DNA from: Verrucomicrobiota bacterium
Lineage (GTDB): Bacteria; Verrucomicrobiota; Verrucomicrobiia; Verrucomicrobiales; Verrucomicrobiaceae
DNA length: 59,038 bases
Direction of reading: 5' to 3'
Assembly: GCA_963204975.1 (NCBI GenBank)
Contig: CAUJJC010000147.1
Location: forward strand, 1-59,038
This document shows, piece after piece, positions 8,945 through 15,511 of this stretch; positions within the stretch are counted from its first letter, which is position 1; each line of letters opens with the position of its first letter. Under the pieces are notes generated by a model that was not told where the DNA came from, searched no databases, and saw only the letters and a list, made by a program, of their open reading frames with translations. The position numbers and the translations under genes are program-made.

Positions 8945-9033
8945 TGGGGTGCAGATGAAGGATGAAGGATCAGAGATGAAAAGAGGAATCTTTCGCCTTT
9001 GACCTCCCGGTGTTCTGAATGCATCTGGCGATC

Positions 9034-9411
9034 ATGACCTTGATCAATGATGTCGCGAACGCTCCGAAGGCTGTAGGCCCCTACTCCCAAGCGGTGAAAT
9101 CCCAGGGCTTTCTGTTTTGCTCAGGCCAGATCCCCATCAATCCGGCCTCTGGAAGAATCGAGGCCCAGGATGTAGAGGGGCAGACTCACCAAGTCCTGGC
9201 CAACATCCAAGCCGTGCTGGACTCCCAAGGACTGTCGCTAGCGAGTGTGGTGAAAGCCACGGTGTTTCTCCAGCACATGACGGACTTCCCCAAGGTGAAT
9301 CCGATTTACGAAGCAGCATTCTCAGGCCACAAGCCCGCACGCTCGACTGTGCAGGTGGCAGGTCTGCCCCTCGGTGCGCTGATTGAGATCGAGGTGACGT
9401 GCGAAATATAG
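9034..9411 (+). CDS. ridA: RidA family reactive intermediate deaminase
   Basis: 125 residues from ATG 9034, which places APKAVGPYSQAV at the usual distance from the N-terminus; an upstream ATG at 9019 would add five residues. RidA hydrolyses reactive enamine/imine intermediates formed by PLP enzymes. SGQIPINP, VVKATVFLQHMTDF, N.IYEAAFSGHKPARST (the conserved Arg) and GALIEIEVTC are diagnostic. The neighbour is a GcvH-like gene on the other strand. Confidence 0.93.
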   Translation: MTLINDVANAPKAVGPYSQAVKSQGFLFCSGQIPINPASGRIEAQDVEGQTHQVLANIQAVLDSQGLSLASVVKATVFLQHMTDFPKVNPIYEAAFSGHKPARSTVQVAGLPLGALIEIEVTCEI

Positions 9412-9442
9412 CAGATCACCACTGCGCCTCGCCCAATGCCTG

Positions 9443-10759
9443 TTAGTTCGAGGGCAGCGTAGGAGCCTGCTTGTTTCGGAAACCCTGCACGCGTCCGTTG
9501 TTGTCGAACAGATACACCTTCTTCACATCATCCAGGCGGCTCAGAATCCACGGGGACAGCACGTTGCGACCGTTCTTGGTGAATACAATATCGTCGGCGA
9601 CATACACGCACGAATGGAAGGCATCGCCATTCTTGCTATCGAGGAAGAACAGAATGTCTCCGAACTTATAAGGGGGCTCGACAGCATTGAAGCGCTCAAG
9701 CACGGCAGTGGTGGCGAGGCGAGAGTCCAGCAAGTAGCCCTGAGGGTTGTAATTGAAGAAGTTGAGCGAGGTCCAGTGGCAGTCGGGGAAGATGCCATCC
9801 TTCGCGAGGCCCATGTCTGGATAGGTGAGCAGGAGCTTGCGCGGGAGAGCCGGCAGCATGTGGACAACGTCAATGGAATCAATGCCCTCGGTGTTCAGCA
9901 CTGATTGCAGCAGGGGCTCCACGTCCTTGCGGCGAAGATTGAGGCCCGTCGTCCAGTAGTTGATGATCGCGGAGATGTCAGACTTTTCATTCACAATCAA
10001 ACGCGCAATCAGGCTGCGGGTGCGAGTGAAAGCCTTGAGCATCTCCCGACCTTCAGCCTCCCCGTTCACATAGTTCATCAAGGCGGGCAGATCGCTAATG
10101 GCCAGGGCGTCGCCCCGCCGATAGACGAAGCCTTTGATTTTGGCGATCAATTCGGGACGGAGCTGGCTGGAATGAAACCATTCGTCCGCATCTCCGCTGG
10201 TGATGAGCACTGGCTCGAAATGATACTCATTCACCTGATACTTCCTGAGTTCGGCATACACGATCTCACGTTGCAAGCTGGTCATCGCCTCCAGCATCGG
10301 GAGCGGCGGGAACAGGTAAGTCCACTCGCCCTCGGTCACCATGGCGGTCGGAGTGAGGACGACCTGCCGCAGCTCAGGATCAAGCTCTGCCACCTTGAAC
10401 AGGTCCTCCAGCTCTTCCACGCGCGAAGTGGGGAAGGCCCAGCGCGGACGCGAGTTGGGAAGGGGGAACCTATCAATCAAGAACGAAGGAGCTTCGAGAA
10501 AGATCGGGTAACTGGATATCTGCCCCCATGGACCAGGAGAAGAGATTGCCAACCGCTCGCTCTTCTTCGGCACCGAATCAGGTGCCTGTGCGTTTCCTGT
10601 CGCCAATTGACTGATCAGCACCGGATTCTGCGAAACAGCGACTGGCGAATCAAGTTCTGGCACCGCAAACTGGGCCATCATCACCGATGCCTGAAAAACC
10701 GTGAGAGAAGAGATCAATGCGGAGCTTGAAAGAGGCCAGCGGCGGCTAAACGAATACAT
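9443..10759 (-). CDS. Secreted protein with possible NlpC/P60-like C-terminal domain
   Basis: 438 residues with an N-terminal signal peptide (hydrophobic residues about 8-29). The middle is unrecognised. The C-terminal third has DCHWTSLNFFNYNP, KFGDILFFLDSKNGDAFHSCVYVADDIVFTKNG, a layout like NlpC/P60 cysteine peptidases where a Cys is followed by GD..FF and a His. If so, C in PDCHW and H in FHSCVY would be catalytic candidates, with cell-wall or peptide substrates. This is moderate-confidence fold reading; the family is otherwise a hypothetical secreted protein. It converges with ridA. Confidence 0.6.
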   Translation of the reverse strand: MYSFSRRWPLSSSALISSLTVFQASVMMAQFAVPELDSPVAVSQNPVLISQLATGNAQAPDSVPKKSERLAISSPGPWGQISSYPIFLEAPSFLIDRFPLPNSRPRWAFPTSRVEELEDLFKVAELDPELRQVVLTPTAMVTEGEWTYLFPPLPMLEAMTSLQREIVYAELRKYQVNEYHFEPVLITSGDADEWFHSSQLRPELIAKIKGFVYRRGDALAISDLPALMNYVNGEAEGREMLKAFTRTRSLIARLIVNEKSDISAIINYWTTGLNLRRKDVEPLLQSVLNTEGIDSIDVVHMLPALPRKLLLTYPDMGLAKDGIFPDCHWTSLNFFNYNPQGYLLDSRLATTAVLERFNAVEPPYKFGDILFFLDSKNGDAFHSCVYVADDIVFTKNGRNVLSPWILSRLDDVKKVYLFDNNGRVQGFRNKQAPTLPSN

Positions 10760-10917
10760 CGAAAGGTGGGGGGGATGGTGGATGGCGAGGATAGGCAGAC
10801 ACTGCTTATCAACTCGCGCTCGACACTATTGTAGCGGCGAGAGCTTCGATCAACACAGAATTTTTCTTATCGCCTCCTGCCCGGACCCGCCTTCTGCGTC
10901 ACCATCAATGGGCAAAA

Positions 10918-10960
10918 GAAAACGCGCGGAGGCAGCCCAATACCTCCGCGCGTTTGTTTG
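10918..10960 (-). terminator. Rho-independent terminator with no annotated gene upstream
   Basis: Perfect 13-bp stem AAACGCGCGGAGG (10920-10932) with CCTCCGCGCGTTT (10943-10955). Read on the minus strand it is followed by TCTTTTG; on the plus strand by GTTTG, so it may act both ways. No gene ends here, pointing to an unannotated transcript. Confidence 0.75.
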
Positions 10961-11110
10961 CTCTTACCGCTCTGTCGTTGGTGAGTCTTCAGTGTGGTGT
11001 GTCGTCCGACGAAATGGGGGGCTTGGCATTCCTAACCGCCGTTCCAGTCTTCAGTGAGGGTATAGGCTCAAGCTTGCGCAAAGGTTTCTCGGTTTCTGAA
11101 AATTTCTTTT
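10918..11110 (-). ncRNA. Candidate small RNA between two minus-strand terminators
   Basis: About 150 bases between the terminator of the MocA-type gene (11120-11150) and a second strong minus-strand terminator (10918-10960) contain no convincing ORF. The stretch holds two copies of AGTCTTCAGTG (near 10985 and 11048). An independent small transcript ending at 10918 would explain the extra terminator. No known RNA family is recognised. Confidence 0.25.
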
Positions 11111-11119
11111 TCGCGGCAC

Positions 11120-11150
11120 AAAAAAGCGCGCGGCCTCTCGACCGCGCGCT
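11120..11150 (-). terminator. Rho-independent terminator of the MocA-type gene
   Basis: Stem AGCGCGCGG (11125-11133) with CCGCGCGCT (11142-11150), loop of eight bases, followed on the minus strand by a T run (A run at 11119-11124 on plus). It lies 25 bases after the stop codon. Confidence 0.88.
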
Positions 11151-11174
11151 CAAAAACAGGGCTTTCAGTTTCGA

Positions 11175-12713
11175 TCAGGAAACCGTGGGCAATTCAAACC
11201 CAGGAGCATACTCGCCTGTGAGCATCTGATTGGCATCAGCGGCGAACTCGCCAGTGAACTTCTCAGTCTGCGGATCAAAGTCGAGCCATGGGCCGACCAC
11301 GATCTTGTCAGTGGCCAGATTGATCTGGTTGGCTTCGAGGTTCTTGACGAAGTGATCGAAGGTTTCCTGACCGGCCTTGTCATTGCTCAGGCGCTCGCGG
11401 ATCTCATCGTTGGACAGTTGCTTGCCAAGGCGGAAGGAGATGTTCGCGATGTGGGCGAGGCAGGCGGCATGATAACCATGGGAGACATGGAGGTTGTCGT
11501 TCACCAGCTTGCCGGCGCGGATCGAGTCGATGAAGTTCTTCATGTGATCGGCACCGTCATTGAAGTTGTCGAACTTCTTGATGCTCTTGCCGTCGTTGTC
11601 GTAGGCCTTGCCTTCCGCGACGAAGCCGCCTTCGCAATGGATCACATTGCCGATACGGGCAGCCGCAGCCTTGCCATTGACGAGATAGACGGGCTCATAG
11701 CCGGCCTTCCAGTTCATGTCCTTGCTGGGCAGGCCACGGTTGTCAAACAGCAGCGGGGCGGGCTCGTAGTTGTAGAACGCCATTTGGTTATTGGCGGTCT
11801 GGCCGTCATCCTGGTAGCCCCAGCGTCCGCCGAAGCTCATGACGCGCTTGGGCAGCACGGTAGGATTGCCGAGCGCCCAGCGGGCCACGTCGAGCTGATG
11901 GGGTCCCTGGTTGCCGATGTCACCATTGCCGTAATTCCACTGCCAGTGCCAGTCATAGTGGAACTGTTCGCGCTGCATGGGTGCGGGCGAACGTGGAGCG
12001 GACCAGAGCTTGTAGTCCACATCCACGATCTGGGGCTTGCCACCGGTATCGCGGAAGGTGCCGGCGATGCGGCCATTCGCGTCAGGCTGGGCAGGAGCGG
12101 CGGTTTTTCCGATGCTCTTGCGTGCCTTGTAGTTGATGCCTCGGGAGAGGGTCACTTTACCGATCTGGCCGCTCTGCGCGAAGGCTACGGCCTCGGCCCA
12201 ACCAGGGGACGAGCGGCGCTGCATACCGTGCTGAAGGATCTGCCCGCGGGCGAGGACGATGGCGCTGGCTTCGACCAGCTTGCGGCCTTCCATGGGGTTG
12301 TGGCAGACGGGCTTCTCGACATAAACGTGCTTGCCAGCAGCGAGGGCGGCGAGGGCGATCAGCGTGTGGCTGTGGTTCGGCGTCGCAATGGTCACGGCGT
12401 CGATGTCTTTGTCTTCCAGGAGCTTCCGGTAGTCGCTGTATTGCTTCACCTCGATGCCCTTCTTTTTGAAGTCGGCCACCTTCTTGTCCATCACCTTCTG
12501 GTCCACGTCGCAGAGGGCGGTGATGCGCACGCCCTTGATAGCGAGGAGACTGCTGATGTGGCCACCGCCACGACCGTTAAAACCGATGACCGCGACGCGA
12601 AAGTCGTCATTGGCACCGATGGCTTTGGCCCAGGTGGGCATGGCGACCAGACCAGCGGCGCCGAGGGCACCGCCGATGAACTGGCGGCGATTGGATTGGA
12701 GTGTGTTTTGCAT
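11175..12713 (-). CDS. Gfo/Idh/MocA family oxidoreductase with Tat leader
   Basis: 512 residues. The N-terminus SNRRQFIGGALGAAGLVAMP is a twin-arginine signal of the type common in PVC members. The Rossmann core reads FRVAVIGFNGRGGGH, LCDVDQ, DAVTIATPNHSHTLIALAALAAGKHVYVEKP with the family's EKP motif, followed by a C-terminal alpha/beta domain. Such proteins are NAD(P)-dependent sugar or inositol dehydrogenases or related enzymes; the substrate cannot be read. The length (over 500) is longer than cytosolic members, as in many Planctomycetes and Verrucomicrobia. Terminated by the hairpin at 11120. Confidence 0.9.
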   Translation of the reverse strand: MQNTLQSNRRQFIGGALGAAGLVAMPTWAKAIGANDDFRVAVIGFNGRGGGHISSLLAIKGVRITALCDVDQKVMDKKVADFKKKGIEVKQYSDYRKLLEDKDIDAVTIATPNHSHTLIALAALAAGKHVYVEKPVCHNPMEGRKLVEASAIVLARGQILQHGMQRRSSPGWAEAVAFAQSGQIGKVTLSRGINYKARKSIGKTAAPAQPDANGRIAGTFRDTGGKPQIVDVDYKLWSAPRSPAPMQREQFHYDWHWQWNYGNGDIGNQGPHQLDVARWALGNPTVLPKRVMSFGGRWGYQDDGQTANNQMAFYNYEPAPLLFDNRGLPSKDMNWKAGYEPVYLVNGKAAAARIGNVIHCEGGFVAEGKAYDNDGKSIKKFDNFNDGADHMKNFIDSIRAGKLVNDNLHVSHGYHAACLAHIANISFRLGKQLSNDEIRERLSNDKAGQETFDHFVKNLEANQINLATDKIVVGPWLDFDPQTEKFTGEFAADANQMLTGEYAPGFELPTVS

Positions 12714-12802
12714 GGGAATGAATGAGGCTCAGGGTTGAGGAATTCGGAGCCTAACCTGAACGGGCGGCCACATGCAATCTTTTCGTCGATCACACTCGGT
12801 CT

Positions 12803-13639
12803 TCACCTCGCTAGATGCGAGGCACGAACCCGCTTCAGGAGCCATAGCGCCAGCACCGCTCCGAGCGCCACCATCACGGAGAGGAAGGCCATCCAGCGGT
12901 AAGTATTGAAAAACCAAAACCTCACGGACACCCGGTGCTCGTGCAGCCACCCGTGGAGGCGTGGACTGGACATTACCACCCTTCCGACCATGGGAATCCG
13001 CGACCAGTTCGTGTAGTAGTAGGTGCTGTAGTCGAATCGGGAATCATAATCCGCAGGCACCTGCTGGCGGAACCAGGCCCAATCCGAATGCACCGCCGCC
13101 GCATCCACCAGATGACCTGCCCGCGCGCGAAAGGCCTGATTGTAGAAGGCATCCAGAAGCACCCATGAGGAACCAATGCGGGCCTCGATCACATGGTGGA
13201 TCGCCAGGGCTCCGTCCTTGCCCAGGCCCACTTTCCGCACGTCGTAGCCAGCCGTCATCAGGGCCTTCGCCAGCACATGGGAGTAGCTCGCACACGCTCC
13301 GGTGGGGGATTGCAGATGATCATGGCTTGATCGAATAGGGACGGGAAGCGGAGCTTCAGCTTCCGGTTGAGGTGGAAGTTGGATACCTTTGAGCCGCTGG
13401 TTCACCACGCTCATGATCGTAAGCACATCCGTCTCGCCCCTGACGGCAGCATCGGCTCCTCGGGCGTCTCTGACCAGCGCCTCGAACTCCCGTTGCTCCG
13501 CCCGATCCATCAGCATCAATGCGATGGCGCTGCCCACCAATGCGACCAGCACTGCATAAACGCATATCCGCAGTAAGGACCAGCGTCTGAGACAGAGAGC
13601 GAAAAGGCGGGAAAACACTGACCTGATATTATCTAGCAT
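12803..13639 (-). CDS. Transglutaminase-like membrane protein
   Basis: 278 residues with a membrane span near residues 25-44 and another near 240-265, leaving a large domain between. That domain has the transglutaminase/protease-like triad pattern: C116 in SPTGACASYSHVLAKALMTAGYDVRKVGL, H148/H149 in AIHHVIEARIGSSWVLLDAFYN, and D163. Such domains act as cysteine peptidases or amide-forming enzymes at the cell surface; in EPS/exosortase systems related proteins occur, but no direct link is visible. Function unknown. Divergent from the Rrf2 gene. Confidence 0.7.
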   Translation of the reverse strand: MLDNIRSVFSRLFALCLRRWSLLRICVYAVLVALVGSAIALMLMDRAEQREFEALVRDARGADAAVRGETDVLTIMSVVNQRLKGIQLPPQPEAEAPLPVPIRSSHDHLQSPTGACASYSHVLAKALMTAGYDVRKVGLGKDGALAIHHVIEARIGSSWVLLDAFYNQAFRARAGHLVDAAAVHSDWAWFRQQVPADYDSRFDYSTYYYTNWSRIPMVGRVVMSSPRLHGWLHEHRVSVRFWFFNTYRWMAFLSVMVALGAVLALWLLKRVRASHLAR

Positions 13640-13700
13640 CGCCTATCAGGCAACGGATGCGCCAACGCGCATCACAATCCGTGCATGGTGGAGCACAAGC

Positions 13701-13725
13701 ATTGTTGCATCGCTCGTGCAATTTT
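13701..13725. promoter_or_regulatory. Candidate operator TTGCA-N7-TGCAA upstream of the Rrf2 gene
   Basis: TTGCATCGCTCGTGCAA, an inverted repeat with five-base arms, lies in the region between the transglutaminase-like gene and the Rrf2 gene, among several other GCAT/TGCA half-sites. Its position would suit autoregulation. Weak, pattern-based call; approximate coordinates. Confidence 0.25.
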
Positions 13726-13751
13726 AAGCCCACCCTCCCGTAGTTTGCCTC

Positions 13752-14201
13752 ATGCGCTTGAGCTTGTTCACCGATTTCGCCCTCCGCGTGCTGATGTTTG
13801 GCGCGCTAAAGGATGGCACTGTCTTCTCGCTGAGCGAGGTCTCGGAGGCTTACGGCGTCTCGCGCAACCACTTGGTCAAGGTGGTGAACTTCCTCGCCAA
13901 GCTCGGCTATCTCGAGACCAAGCGGGGCCGCAATGGCGGCATCGTCCTCGGGATGCAGCCAGAACAGATCAAGGTGGGCATGCTCATCCGACGCACCGAG
14001 AACTCTCCCTTCATCGTCGAGTGCTTCGATCCCAAGACCAACCGCTGCCCAGTCAACGGCATGTGTCGGCTCAAAGGCGTTCTCGGCGAAGCCGTTCAGG
14101 CCTACTACGCCACCCTGGATCGCTACACGCTTCACGATCTCGTCTCCGGGCCTGCCCGCAAACGCATGGCCAATCTGCTCCTCCATTCTCCTGTCGCATG
14201 A
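13752..14201 (+). CDS. Rrf2 family regulator, NsrR-like
   Basis: 149 residues. The winged-helix start MRLSLFTDFALRVLMF, SLSEVSEAYGVSRNHLVKVVNFLAKLGYLETKRGRNGGI is the Rrf2/NsrR signature. Three cysteines, C91, C99 and C105 (ECFDPKTNRCPVNGMCRLK), match the Fe-S ligands of NsrR and relatives in place and order; the first gap is seven residues rather than four. NsrR loses its cluster on contact with NO and derepresses detoxification genes. The stop overlaps the ATG of the next gene (ATGA), so regulator and cytochrome are coupled. It is a good candidate controller of the haemoglobin-NnrS operon at 3.7 kb. Confidence 0.85.
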   Translation: MRLSLFTDFALRVLMFGALKDGTVFSLSEVSEAYGVSRNHLVKVVNFLAKLGYLETKRGRNGGIVLGMQPEQIKVGMLIRRTENSPFIVECFDPKTNRCPVNGMCRLKGVLGEAVQAYYATLDRYTLHDLVSGPARKRMANLLLHSPVA

Positions 14202-15508
14202 AAACACCATCGCTCGTCACCCTTCTCACGCTGCTGGCTTCGCCCGTCCTGTGGGCGGAAAACGAATACGAGAACCCGCCCATCAACTACTCCGCCAGCA
14301 CGCCGAATGACATGGCGATGGCCCTCGAGAAGGCGCAGGAGCAGGGCAAGGTGTCCATTGATCGCACAGACGACTGGGCCGTGCTCCATGGTGTGCTCAA
14401 GCAATTCAACATCCCTCAGGAGTCGCAGGTCATGGTCTTCAGCAAGACCAGCAAGCAGAACGACCGCATCAGTCCCGCCACTCCACGCGTCGTCTATTTC
14501 GGTGACGATGCTTACGTGGGCTACAGCTACGGCGGCCTGCTGGAAATCAGCGTCATCGACCCCAAGCTCGGCCCCATTTTCTACCTCGCTGATCCCCACG
14601 TTGAAAAGACTGAGCCCATCCGCTTCACCCGCGATCAGAGCTGCCTGAGCTGCCACGGCGGCCCCTTCTCACCAGAAGTCCCAGGCGTGATCGTGCGCAG
14701 CGTGTGCCCAGGCCCCGAAGGCCATCCGATCATGAGCCAGGGCAGCACCGTGGTGGACACCACCACCCCTTTCGAAGAGCGCTGGGGCGGCTGGTATGTG
14801 ACCGGGAAGCACGGCAAGGCGGTCCACAAAGGCAACGTCACCGCCGAGGAGAATGGCGAAAGCGTCAAGCTCGACCTCCTGCCCGGCCAGAACATCTCGG
14901 ACCTCGGCAAGTTCTTCGACATCGAGCCCTACCCTCGCAAGACCAGTGACATCGTCGCCCTCATGGTCCTGGAGCACCAGACCAGCACGCAGAACATCCT
15001 GACCAAGGCCAACCACGCCTCCATCCGGGCGATGCACATGCAGAAGAGCCTCCAGAAGGAACTCGGCGAAACCGTCTCCGATGAGCCCACTGGCACCGCG
15101 CGCCGCATCATTGACCACTGCGCCGAGGACGTGGTGGATGCCTTGCTTTTCAAGGACGAAGCCGCACTGCCCGAAGGCGGCATCGAAGGGCACGGCGAAT
15201 TCCAGGCCGCCTTCGAAAAGAATGCGCCACGCACCGCCGAAGGCCGCTCGCTCAAAGACATGCAGTTGCTCACCCGCCTCTTCAAATACCGGTGCAGCTA
15301 CACGATCTACGGCATCACCTTCCAGAACCTGATGCCGCAGTTGAAGAAGACCGTCTTCGAACGCCTCACCGAGGCCCTCGAAGGCAAGGCCAAGCTCAAC
15401 CGCTACGACTACCTCGGCGAGCGCGAGCGGAAGAACATCATGACCATCCTCGCTGCCACTCTTCCCGATGCCCCCGCAGCGTGGAAGCAAGCCGTGGCCG
15501 CACGCTGA
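14198..15508 (+). CDS. Secreted monoheme c-type cytochrome of unknown function
   Basis: 436 residues. The ATG at 14198 starts a clean signal peptide (to about residue 20, ending LWA). One heme site, CLSCH (C149, C152, H153), is followed by GGPFSPEVPGV. The N-terminal part has distinct blocks YVGYSYGGLLEISVIDPKLGPIFYLAD; none matches a named cytochrome family I can identify. The frame continues open upstream of 14198, but that part is the antisense-frame shadow of the Rrf2 gene. Coupling to an NsrR-like regulator suggests a role in nitrosative or redox stress; this is inference. It ends four bases before the convergent hrpB stop. Confidence 0.8.
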   Translation: MKTPSLVTLLTLLASPVLWAENEYENPPINYSASTPNDMAMALEKAQEQGKVSIDRTDDWAVLHGVLKQFNIPQESQVMVFSKTSKQNDRISPATPRVVYFGDDAYVGYSYGGLLEISVIDPKLGPIFYLADPHVEKTEPIRFTRDQSCLSCHGGPFSPEVPGVIVRSVCPGPEGHPIMSQGSTVVDTTTPFEERWGGWYVTGKHGKAVHKGNVTAEENGESVKLDLLPGQNISDLGKFFDIEPYPRKTSDIVALMVLEHQTSTQNILTKANHASIRAMHMQKSLQKELGETVSDEPTGTARRIIDHCAEDVVDALLFKDEAALPEGGIEGHGEFQAAFEKNAPRTAEGRSLKDMQLLTRLFKYRCSYTIYGITFQNLMPQLKKTVFERLTEALEGKAKLNRYDYLGERERKNIMTILAATLPDAPAAWKQAVAAR

Positions 15509-15511
15509 TGC

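Noticed and set aside
10954-11229. A plus-strand ORF with a signal-like start.
   Set aside because: It starts at TTG inside a terminator stem and spans a second terminator; it probably is not coding.
11352-12725. A 457-residue ORF opposite the MocA-type gene.
   Set aside because: It is antisense to a clear, conserved gene and shows no recognisable domain; high GC makes long antisense frames common here.
13685-14197. A 607-residue ORF beginning at 13685 that contains the cytochrome.
   Set aside because: The first 170 codons are an out-of-frame shadow of the Rrf2 gene, and a clean signal peptide begins at ATG 14198.
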